The notes beneath the pieces are model-generated. The model ran no database searches, was not told the origin of the DNA, and saw only the letters and a list, made by a program, of their open reading frames with translations. Shown here piece after piece: positions 1 to 5,183 of a stretch of DNA of 5,183 nt. Source of the stretch: Planctomycetaceae bacterium (GTDB taxonomy: Bacteria; Planctomycetota; Planctomycetia; Pirellulales; Thermoguttaceae); contig DOMV01000485.1 in NCBI GenBank assembly GCA_003509805.1, forward strand, positions 1 to 5,183. The letters run 5' to 3'. Position numbers and translations under genes: made by a program. Positions within the stretch are counted from its first letter, which is position 1. Each line of letters begins with the position of its first letter.

Positions 1-435
1 ATTGATCATATCGATCCTGAAATTACCATCAAAATTGATAAAAAGCATTTTTTTCAAATTCTTACTAATTTAATCATCAATTCTATCGATGCTATGGAAG
101 GAAAGGGAATCATTGATATTCGGACTGATCTTGTCAAAAAACGAGACAGCCGTTATTGTAGGATGAGCATTAAAGATTTCGGAAAAGGGATTCCGGAGGA
201 TAAACAATCCCAGTTGTTTACGCCGTATTTTACCACAAAAGAATCAGGAACGGGATTGGGGCTTCCTATTGTTGAAAGGATTGTAGCGGATCACGGCGGA
301 AATATTTGGTTTAATTCCGCGCCGGGAGCGGGAACAACCTTTTTTATCGATCTTCCCATGGACATACATCCGCAGGAAGCGTTCCCAACTGAGCAGCGCC
401 CGACCGAAGAAAAGAAGGATATTACGAGTACATGA
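1..435 (+). CDS. Sensor histidine kinase, C-terminal ATPase domain (5' partial, NtrY-like)
   Basis: This is the 3' end of a gene that begins left of the window; frame 1 is open from base 1 to the TGA at 433-435. It encodes the HATPase_c domain that binds ATP and phosphorylates the kinase's own histidine, for transfer to a response regulator. The boxes appear in order: N box ending NSIDAM (about 52-96), G1 box DFGKGIP (175-195), F box LFTPYFTT (214-237) and G2 box GTGLGLPI (247-270), then the usual C-terminal GTTFFIDLP. All key residues look intact. The sensor, any HAMP or PAS domain and the phosphoacceptor histidine are outside the window. Its stop overlaps the start of the downstream regulator, so they form a cognate pair. 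The F and G2 boxes fit NtrY-like kinases, but the subgroup is inferred. The first 240 bases are only about 34% G+C, much lower than the rest of the window. Confidence 0.95.
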   Translation: MDHIDPEITIKIDKKHFFQILTNLIINSIDAMEGKGIIDIRTDLVKKRDSRYCRMSIKDFGKGIPEDKQSQLFTPYFTTKESGTGLGLPIVERIVADHGGNIWFNSAPGAGTTFFIDLPMDIHPQEAFPTEQRPTEEKKDITST

Positions 436-1790
436 ACATATTGATAATTGACGACGAGCAAGGCATACGCACGACATTGGCATCGGTTTTGGAAGATGAA
501 CGCTATCACGCGTTTAGCGCGGAAGATGCCATTATCGGTTTGGATATACTTTCACGGCAGCAGATCGATCTAATTTTTCTTGATGTTCTGCTTCCTAACA
601 TGGGAGGGCTTGAAGCGCTCGAACGCATCAGAAAAGATTTTCCGCAGATTGAAATTATTGTTATTTCAGGGCACGCAAACATTGATATGGCAGTCCGCGC
701 GGTAAAGCTCGGAGCTTTCGATTTTCTGGAAAAGCCGCTTTCGCTGGATAAAGTGTTAACTGTTACAAGAAACGCCATCGCTATTCAAAATCTTCGGAAG
801 GAGAATATCGATCTTAAGAAACGAATTGCTCCCAAAATGGATATTCTTGGTGTGAGCAAACAGATAGAACATATCAGAGCTTTAATAAAGCAGGCGGCTC
901 AATCGGACGCGCGGATATTGATCAGCGGAGAAAACGGTACGGGTAAAGAAGTTGCCGCCCGCGCGGTACACGATTTTTCATCGCGCGCTGATAAGTGTTT
1001 TGTCGAAGTAAACTGCGCCGCCATTCCCGACACGCTTATTGAGAGCGAACTGTTCGGTCATGAAAAAGGAGCCTTTACCGACGCGGTTTCAAGCCGCAAA
1101 GGCCGCTTTGAGATGGCGGACGGCGGAACGCTTTTTCTCGATGAAATCGGCGAAATGAGCCAGGCGTTGCAGGCTAAATTCTTGCGGGTTCTCGAAGGGC
1201 ATCCTTTCGAGCGGGTCGGCGGAAACGCGCCGATCGTGGTGGATGCCCGCGTGATCGCCGCCACCAACAGGGACCTGGAAAAGGAAGTCGCCGGCGGCCA
1301 TTTTCGGCACGACTTGTTTTTCCGGCTCCGCGTTCTGGAGATCATCATTCCGCCGCTCCGCAAACGGCTTGAAGACATCCCGATTTTGGCCGATTATTTC
1401 CTCGACAAGTTCAGCAAGGAGACGGGCCGCAAATACCAGGGTTTTTCCCCGGAAGCGATGCGGGTCCTCATGAATTACCGTTGGCCCGGGAATATTCGCG
1501 AACTGAAAAACGTGGTCGAACGGGCCGTCGTCCTCAGCGCGGGCCCTTGGGTCCAAGAGAGCGACCTCCTGCTGACGACGCTCCATACGACCGGTGAAAC
1601 GGACATCCGACGCGAATCCACATCGGACATTTTCGTGCCCCTTTCCCTCGACGACGTCGAACGCAACCACATCATGCGGACACTCAACCATCTCCAATGG
1701 AACAAGAGCCTCGCATCCAAACTACTCGGAATCGAACGGACCACGCTTGACCGCAAGATCAAACGCTACGGCCTGGAAAAAGGGGAATGA
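432..1790 (+). CDS. Sigma-54-dependent response regulator, NtrC/NtrX family
   Basis: A complete 452-residue enhancer-binding response regulator that, when phosphorylated by its kinase, would oligomerise, hydrolyse ATP and activate sigma-54 promoters. Residues 1-118 are a receiver domain with acidic pocket D7/D8, phosphoacceptor D51, S79 and K101. The stretch ISGHANIDMAVRAVKLGA and the following EKPLSLDK are typical of NtrX. Residues about 138-383 are the AAA+ domain: Walker A GENGTGKE (166-173), sigma-54 contact loop GAFTDA (213-218), Walker B LFLDEIGEM (234-242), sensor region AATNRDLE (276-283), arginine-rich PPLRKRLEDIP (307-317) and RWPGNIRELKN (350-360). Residues 410-448 are a Fis-type helix-turn-helix ending in RKIKRYGL. 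Length is normal for the family. The start is fixed by the ATGA overlap with the kinase stop. Two oddities are GAFTDA instead of GAFTGA and the rise in G+C within the gene. Family assignment is firm; NtrX rather than another NtrC-type regulator is probable. Target genes are unknown. Confidence 0.96.
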   Translation: MNILIIDDEQGIRTTLASVLEDERYHAFSAEDAIIGLDILSRQQIDLIFLDVLLPNMGGLEALERIRKDFPQIEIIVISGHANIDMAVRAVKLGAFDFLEKPLSLDKVLTVTRNAIAIQNLRKENIDLKKRIAPKMDILGVSKQIEHIRALIKQAAQSDARILISGENGTGKEVAARAVHDFSSRADKCFVEVNCAAIPDTLIESELFGHEKGAFTDAVSSRKGRFEMADGGTLFLDEIGEMSQALQAKFLRVLEGHPFERVGGNAPIVVDARVIAATNRDLEKEVAGGHFRHDLFFRLRVLEIIIPPLRKRLEDIPILADYFLDKFSKETGRKYQGFSPEAMRVLMNYRWPGNIRELKNVVERAVVLSAGPWVQESDLLLTTLHTTGETDIRRESTSDIFVPLSLDDVERNHIMRTLNHLQWNKSLASKLLGIERTTLDRKIKRYGLEKGE

Positions 1791-1899
1791 GCCCCGAAAC
1801 GGCCGCCGGGCAGGAAACACACGGAAGCCGGGGACGTAGCGTAGCGACCGGAGTTTCGCATATCGCATAAAAAGAAACGAGGATGATCGACGAGAACCC

Positions 1900-2901
1900 A
1901 TGCCTGCCAATTTAACACAACAATACAAGAAAGCGGAAGACAATTATCGCCGGGCCCAGACGCCGGAGGAAGAGCTTAAATGGTTGCAAATCATGCTGGC
2001 GGAAATGCCGAAGCACAAAGGAACCGACCACCTCCAGGCAAAGCTCAAAACGCAAATTTCCGACACGAAAAAGGAGATCGAATCCCAACGTTCCGGCGCG
2101 AAAAAAAGCGGGGGCGGCCGGTCGTTCAAGATTCCCCGCCAGGGAGCCGGGACGGCGGTGATTATCGGCGGTCCCAACGCGGGCAAGAGCCGGTTGCTTA
2201 CGTCGTTGACCCGGGCGACGCCGGAAGTCGCTCCCTATCCGTTCACGACGCAACAGCCGCAGCCCGGGATGATGCAATGGGAAGACGTGTTCGTCCAACT
2301 GATCGACACGCCGCCGATTACGCCCGATTTTCTGGAACCGTACATCCTGGGATATGTGCGTGCCGCGGAACTCGTATTGCTGATGGTCGATCTCGCTTCC
2401 GACGACGGGATCGAGCAAGTCCAGGACGTCGTCAACCGGCTGAATGCGACGAAGACCCGGCTTTCGACGGAAAGCACGCTCGATGAAGAAGATGTCGGTC
2501 TTTCCTTTACCCGGACGTTTCTGATCGCGAATAAAATCGATGCCGAGGGGGCGAGCGAGCGTCTGGAGTTGCTGCACGAATTATGCCCCCTGCCTTACGA
2601 GGAATTCCGGATTTCGGCCGAGGATGTTGCGACGCTCGAACCGTTGCGCAACGCCGTCTACGAGGCGATGGAAGTGATTCGCGTCTACACGAAAGCCCCC
2701 TCGAAAAAAGAAGCGGACATGGATCGGCCCTTCACGCCGAAACGGGGTTCGACCCTGGTGGAACTTGCCGAGATGATTCACAAGGATTACGCCAGGAGCC
2801 TGAAATACGGCCGCGTCTGGGGGGCCGCCGTACACGACGGGACGCCGATGAAAGGGGATTACGTTCTCAACGATAAAGATATCGTCGAAATCCACGCCTG
2901 A
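1900..2901 (+). CDS. DRG-like GTPase with C-terminal TGS domain
   Basis: A 333-residue cytoplasmic GTP-binding protein of the Obg/DRG superfamily. Residues about 20-62 form a charged helical segment (MPKHKGTDHLQAKLKTQ) that matches the N-terminal region of archaeal and eukaryotic DRG proteins. The G domain shows G1 GGPNAGKS (90-97), G2 threonines 116-117 in YPFTT, G3 DTPP (136-139), G4 NKID (211-214) and G5 ISAE (238-241). A TGS domain fills 277-333 and includes LAEMIHKDYARSLKYGRVWG and a final DIVEIHA. DRG proteins are known to associate with ribosomes, and TGS domains are found in RNA- or ribosome-linked proteins; a translation-related role here is inference. Unusual points: the G3 glycine is proline, and the G3-G4 interval of about 70 residues is too short for the S5D2L insertion of classical DRGs (about 365 residues). 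The ATG is the only good start; purine-rich GAGG (1879-1882) is rather far and CGAGAA (1891-1896) is close, so the ribosome site is weak. The end is a tandem TGA-TAG stop. Confidence 0.93.
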   Translation: MPANLTQQYKKAEDNYRRAQTPEEELKWLQIMLAEMPKHKGTDHLQAKLKTQISDTKKEIESQRSGAKKSGGGRSFKIPRQGAGTAVIIGGPNAGKSRLLTSLTRATPEVAPYPFTTQQPQPGMMQWEDVFVQLIDTPPITPDFLEPYILGYVRAAELVLLMVDLASDDGIEQVQDVVNRLNATKTRLSTESTLDEEDVGLSFTRTFLIANKIDAEGASERLELLHELCPLPYEEFRISAEDVATLEPLRNAVYEAMEVIRVYTKAPSKKEADMDRPFTPKRGSTLVELAEMIHKDYARSLKYGRVWGAAVHDGTPMKGDYVLNDKDIVEIHA

Positions 2902-3034
2902 TAGACCGTAAACGGCATGAGAATCCTCCTGCGCACAATCGCCCGCCGCTCGAATGCTCCGTTCATGTCGTTATACGAACAGGAGTTAGGAGCACGTGCG
3001 ACAGGCCGACTTGGCTAAATGTCCGTTTTCATCG

Positions 3035-3117
3035 CGTTTCCGGTATACGTGTGGGCAACCACGGACCGTCCGTTCTTCCGGATCGTCGGCTTCGGGGAAT
3101 TCCGATGATTTTCAGTA
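3035..3117. repeat. Degenerate direct repeat, copy A
   Basis: The 32 bases 3086-3117, from TCGGCTTCGG to TTTTCAGTA, match 3414-3445 at 27 of 32 positions in the same orientation. Upstream, the weaker blocks CGTTTCC (3035-3041) and TGGGCAACCACG (about 3052-3063) recur in the same order in the second copy as CGTTTCC (3338-3344) and TTGGCGACCATG (about 3365-3376). The spacer between the last two blocks differs in length between copies. This copy lies wholly in the intergenic region. Only the 32-base block is strong evidence; the longer extent is inferred from block order. Confidence 0.6.
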
Positions 3118-3190
3118 TCTCTGTGAAACGACGGCGGGAACAGACCGGAATCGCGCGGATCGACGTCGATCGGACGAGGAGTTTTTGCTC

Positions 3191-3219
3191 TTGACGCAAG
3201 TGGTTCGCTTTCTTATGCT
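3191..3219 (+). promoter_or_regulatory. Sigma-70-type promoter for the propeller protein gene
   Basis: TTGACG (3191-3196) is five of six to the -35 consensus. TATGCT (3214-3219) is four of six to the -10 consensus, and the spacer is exactly 17 bases. Transcription would start near 3226, leaving a leader of about 40 bases before the ATG at 3265, or about 205 bases before the ATG at 3433. The flanks are locally T-rich. No sigma-54 site (GG-N10-GC) was found at this position, so the gene is not an obvious target of the regulator upstream. This is a pattern match only. Confidence 0.55.
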
Positions 3220-3264
3220 TCGTCCTGAGTTTTTCCCGTTCTTTTCACGTAGTTTCGTGTTCCG

Positions 3265-5183
3265 ATGAAAACATTTCTTTACGGTCTTCCGTTTCGCCTT
3301 TTACACCGAAGCCGGCCCCGTTTTCCGTCCAGCCGCCCGTTTCCCTTCCAGGCAGTCGCTCACGTTGGCGACCATGCGAAGCATCGGGAGCCTACCGCCC
3401 GGCCGGCACGCACTCGGCTTCGGGAAATCCTGATGGTTTTCGGTACAACCTCCGTTTTCCTGTTTTTCACGGGCGGTGTCGACGCCCAGCCGAGCAGGAA
3501 GCAGATGCTGGCCGATGCCTACAAGGAAAGCAAGGGGTTGAACGGGAACCATCCCTCTCATGCCGATCCCTCCCATGCCGATTCCATGTATGGGGTAAAC
3601 ATGCCGACACGGCAGGAGATGATACCGCCCGGTCCGCCGCAAGGAGGTTTCCTGAAGGATCCGCTGGCGCGCGCGGATGACCTGATTTATGTCGAACCCC
3701 GGGAATCGCGAATGACCGTCTCCAATATGCCGTTCGATGCGATGGGAAACGGCACAGGAAACGACGCAGAACTGCCGCCCCCGCTTGGCAATCCGCGCGA
3801 TCCGTTGACGGTGGGCTTCATGAATGGACAGCGGGAGAGACAACCCCTCGCGGGAACGATCGATCCTTATGAAGAAATGAAATTCGACGCCCGGCTCAAC
3901 GACGTCTGTTTCATCAACAACAACTGCGGTTGGGCGGTCGGCGATCACGGAACAATCTGGTTCAGCGGCAACGGCAGCCAGTGGGTGCTCCAGAACTGTC
4001 CGATCGACGCCCCGCTCAACGGGGTTCATTTCGTCGACGAAAACCGGGGAATTATTGTCGGGGGATATACGGTCCCCTATTCCCGTCAGGGCCGCGGCGT
4101 CGTTCTGGTGACGGCAGACGGAGGGCGAAACTGGCAATGGACGCGGGACCCGCAACTCCCGATCCTGTACCAGGTCGTCATGAATGACGCGGAAAACGGC
4201 TGGGCGGCCGGCTGCTCTTCGGAATCCTGCCCGAGCGGCCTATTTACGACTTCAAACGGAGGCCGGACATGGACGCCCGTTCCCGGCAAGAAAACCGAAG
4301 GTTGGCGCTGTGTCGATTTTTATGATCCCGCGAACCAAAAGGGAATCGGCCTCGGATTCGATGGAATCGTTCAAACGATCGATACGAACGTTCTGCCCAT
4401 GTCGCTGCCGGCCGTGGGAATACGACGCCCCCGCGCGGTCCGGATGTACCCTCAGCTTAAAACGAAAACCGGGTTCCCGTGCTGGATGGTCGGTGAAGGC
4501 GGCCTGATTCTTTGTTCCTCGGACAGCGGCCGCAACTGGGTTCCGCCCGCCAAACCGCTTCCGGAAAATTCGGAAAACCTTTTCGACCTGAATACGCTTT
4601 GCGTTTCCGGAAACCGGCTCTGGGTGGCCGGGTCGCCGGGAACGAAAATCTTCAGTACGAAAAACGGCGGCCGGACGTGGGATGTCTGCTCGACGGGTGT
4701 TTCCCTGCCGATCCGGAAAATGGTTTTCACCGATACGGAGCACGGCTGGGCGGTCGGAGATCTCGGGATGATTCTCGCGACGGAAAACGGCGGTAAAACA
4801 TGGCTCGTACGCCGTATCGGCGGAAGGCGATTGTCGGTATTGGCCCTGTACGCGGATATCGACAAAGTTCCTTTCGAAACGTTGGCCAAATTGTGCGGCG
4901 ACGAAGGCTATTTGGGCGGCCTCGGGATACCGGTCCGTCCCGATTCCGTGAACCCGGTCGCTGAAAACGGCATTCCCCGCGGACAGCGTTTGCATGAGGC
5001 GGTCAACCGCTGTGGCGGGTCGGCGACGATCGAATTGTGGGCGTTTTCCAGCGACGAAAACGAATTGCTCACGTCGCGGGAACAAATATTAAAACGATTC
5101 GATAAGGATCATGACGGAAAAGGCGCGGAAAAATTTCGCGCCGCCCTGGTGCAAATGATTCGGCAATGGAAGCCCGAAATCAT
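3265..5183 (+). CDS. Exported Ycf48-like beta-propeller protein with C-terminal PIG-L-like domain (3' partial)
   Basis: The frame is open from 3265 to the window edge (639 codons and two bases, no stop). Numbering below is from 3265. Residues 57-74 are a hydrophobic stretch (MVFGTTSVFLFFTGG) ending VDA before QPS, a likely signal peptidase site, so export is expected. Residues about 75-210 are low-complexity, rich in Pro, Gly and Asp. Residues about 215-515 hold seven propeller blades. Six end in the Ycf48/BNR pattern, such as ADGGRNW (290), SNGGRTW (336), DSGRNW (425), KNGGRTW (472) and ENGGKTW (513); GWAVGD or close variants recur. A degenerate blade near GIGLGFDGIV makes seven. From residue 523 (LSVLALYADIDK) to IRQWKPEI at the edge, the layout resembles PIG-L deacetylases, but the AHPDD metal site is absent. 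Ycf48 assists photosystem II assembly in phototrophs; nothing here indicates photosynthesis, so only the fold is claimed. The start is uncertain: ATG 3265 gives a long Arg-rich N-terminus that supplies positive charge; ATG 3433 gives a short signal peptide lacking it. Neither has a clear ribosome site. Confidence 0.88.
   Translation, partial: MKTFLYGLPFRLLHRSRPRFPSSRPFPFQAVAHVGDHAKHREPTARPARTRLREILMVFGTTSVFLFFTGGVDAQPSRKQMLADAYKESKGLNGNHPSHADPSHADSMYGVNMPTRQEMIPPGPPQGGFLKDPLARADDLIYVEPRESRMTVSNMPFDAMGNGTGNDAELPPPLGNPRDPLTVGFMNGQRERQPLAGTIDPYEEMKFDARLNDVCFINNNCGWAVGDHGTIWFSGNGSQWVLQNCPIDAPLNGVHFVDENRGIIVGGYTVPYSRQGRGVVLVTADGGRNWQWTRDPQLPILYQVVMNDAENGWAAGCSSESCPSGLFTTSNGGRTWTPVPGKKTEGWRCVDFYDPANQKGIGLGFDGIVQTIDTNVLPMSLPAVGIRRPRAVRMYPQLKTKTGFPCWMVGEGGLILCSSDSGRNWVPPAKPLPENSENLFDLNTLCVSGNRLWVAGSPGTKIFSTKNGGRTWDVCSTGVSLPIRKMVFTDTEHGWAVGDLGMILATENGGKTWLVRRIGGRRLSVLALYADIDKVPFETLAKLCGDEGYLGGLGIPVRPDSVNPVAENGIPRGQRLHEAVNRCGGSATIELWAFSSDENELLTSREQILKRFDKDHDGKGAEKFRAALVQMIRQWKPEI
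3338..3445. repeat. Degenerate direct repeat, copy B, overlapping the propeller gene 5' end
   Basis: This is the second copy of the repeat at 3035-3117. The strong block is 3414-3445 (27 of 32 identical), with the blocks CGTTTCC (3338-3344) and TTGGCGACCATG (about 3365-3376) upstream in the same order. The strong block contains the in-frame ATG at 3433, and the equivalent position of copy A also has an ATG (3105-3107). If the repeat is a non-coding genomic element, translation of the propeller protein may begin at 3433 and the upstream open codons may be chance. Confidence 0.6.
3553..3582 (+). repeat. Tandem 15-base duplication inside the propeller protein gene
   Basis: Two adjacent 15-base units (3553-3567 and 3568-3582) differ at one position (CCCTCT versus CCCTCC, then CATGCCGAT in both). 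The unit is codon-aligned and encodes PSHAD twice, in the low-complexity segment between the signal peptide and the propeller. The single difference is synonymous. It looks like a recent small in-frame duplication in a linker that tolerates length change. Confidence 0.85.

Larger units (their letters stand above)
2902..3264. other. Intergenic region with possible RNA structure, repeat copy and promoter
   Basis: No convincing gene is seen here. Just after the GTPase, CCTGCGCAC (2928-2936) can pair with GTGCGACAGG (2996-3005) around one bulged A, and inside it CTCCGTTC (2957-2964) can pair with GAACAGGAG (2977-2985) around one bulged A. No run of T follows, so it is not a standard intrinsic terminator. 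A degenerate repeat copy occupies about 3035-3117, and a promoter lies at 3191-3219. A 90-codon frame from a GTG at 2996 and a 29-codon frame from an ATG at 3105 exist, but neither resembles a known protein. Confidence 0.6.

Noticed and set aside
1791..1899. Possible inverted repeats after the regulator gene: CCCCG with CGGGG (1792-1796, 1829-1833) and CGAAAC with GTTTCG (1795-1800, 1853-1858).
   Set aside because: The stems are short, have long loops, exclude each other and lack a T tract, so a terminator cannot be supported.
1883..1915. A ten-codon frame (MIDENPCLPI) overlapping the GTPase start.
   Set aside because: The GAGG lies directly against its ATG with no spacing, and such a short overlapping frame has no supporting evidence.
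1912..2577. A minus-strand open frame of 221 codons opposite the GTPase gene.
   Set aside because: The + strand contains the complete set of GTPase motifs and a TGS domain; the antisense product is Arg-rich with no domain.
3105..3194. A 29-codon frame (MIFSIS...) starting at the copy-A equivalent of the ATG at 3433.
   Set aside because: Similarity to the propeller protein N-terminus is limited to the repeated block and there is no ribosome site; it is better explained by the repeat itself.
3201..3219. A possible sigma-54 promoter at TGGTTCGC...TATGCT upstream of the propeller gene.
   Set aside because: The required GG-N10-GC spacing is not met; the sequence fits a sigma-70-type promoter much better.
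2996..3268. A 90-codon + strand frame starting with GTG, with AGGAG about ten bases upstream.
   Set aside because: The translation resembles no known domain, is Arg/Ser-rich like translated non-coding DNA, covers the predicted promoter and a repeat copy, and runs into the start of the next gene.
3301..4155. A long minus-strand open frame of 284 codons opposite the propeller protein gene.
   Set aside because: The + strand frame has clear repeated Ycf48 motifs across this interval; the antisense frame is a by-product of G+C-rich codons and shows no domain.
4252..5085. A minus-strand open frame of 277 codons opposite the propeller and C-terminal domain.
   Set aside because: It is antisense to a well-supported coding frame and shows only low-complexity Arg/Pro/Phe-rich sequence.

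Overview
The window holds four protein-coding regions, all on the + strand. In order they are the 3' end of a sensor histidine kinase, a complete NtrC/NtrX-type sigma-54 response regulator, a complete DRG-like GTPase with a C-terminal TGS domain, and the 5' part of a large exported Ycf48-like beta-propeller protein that runs off the right edge. No rRNA, tRNA, CRISPR array, transposase or integrase was seen.

The organism is a bacterium with sigma-54-dependent transcription. A bacterial DRG-like TGS GTPase next to an exported Ycf48-type propeller suggests the Planctomycetes-Verrucomicrobia-Lentisphaerae group, but this is inference from gene content and no marker gene is present. Base composition is not uniform. 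By hand count, G+C is about 34% over 1-240, 45% over 241-900, 54% over 901-1200 and 59% over 1201-1560, and it stays high after that. The change happens inside the response-regulator gene.

Region 1-1790 is a two-component module. The kinase stop and the regulator start overlap as ATGA (432-435), so the two are almost certainly co-transcribed and translationally coupled. The receiver domain and linker most resemble NtrX, so an NtrY/NtrX-like pair is the best description. The signal sensed cannot be known because the kinase sensor half lies outside the window. After a 109-base gap comes the GTPase (1900-2901), which keeps the DRG-type N-terminal segment and TGS tail but lacks the DRG internal insertion and has an altered G3 motif.

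The 363 bases 2902-3264 contain no convincing gene. They hold a possible nested RNA hairpin (2928-3005), one copy of a degenerate direct repeat (about 3035-3117) and a good sigma-70-type promoter (3191-3219) that would drive the last gene. A second copy of the repeat (about 3338-3445) overlaps the 5' end of that gene, which makes its start uncertain (ATG at 3265 or 3433). The protein is a signal-peptide-bearing seven-blade propeller followed by a domain resembling a PIG-L-type deacetylase without the usual metal-binding motif. There is no evident functional link between the GTPase, the propeller protein and the two-component pair.
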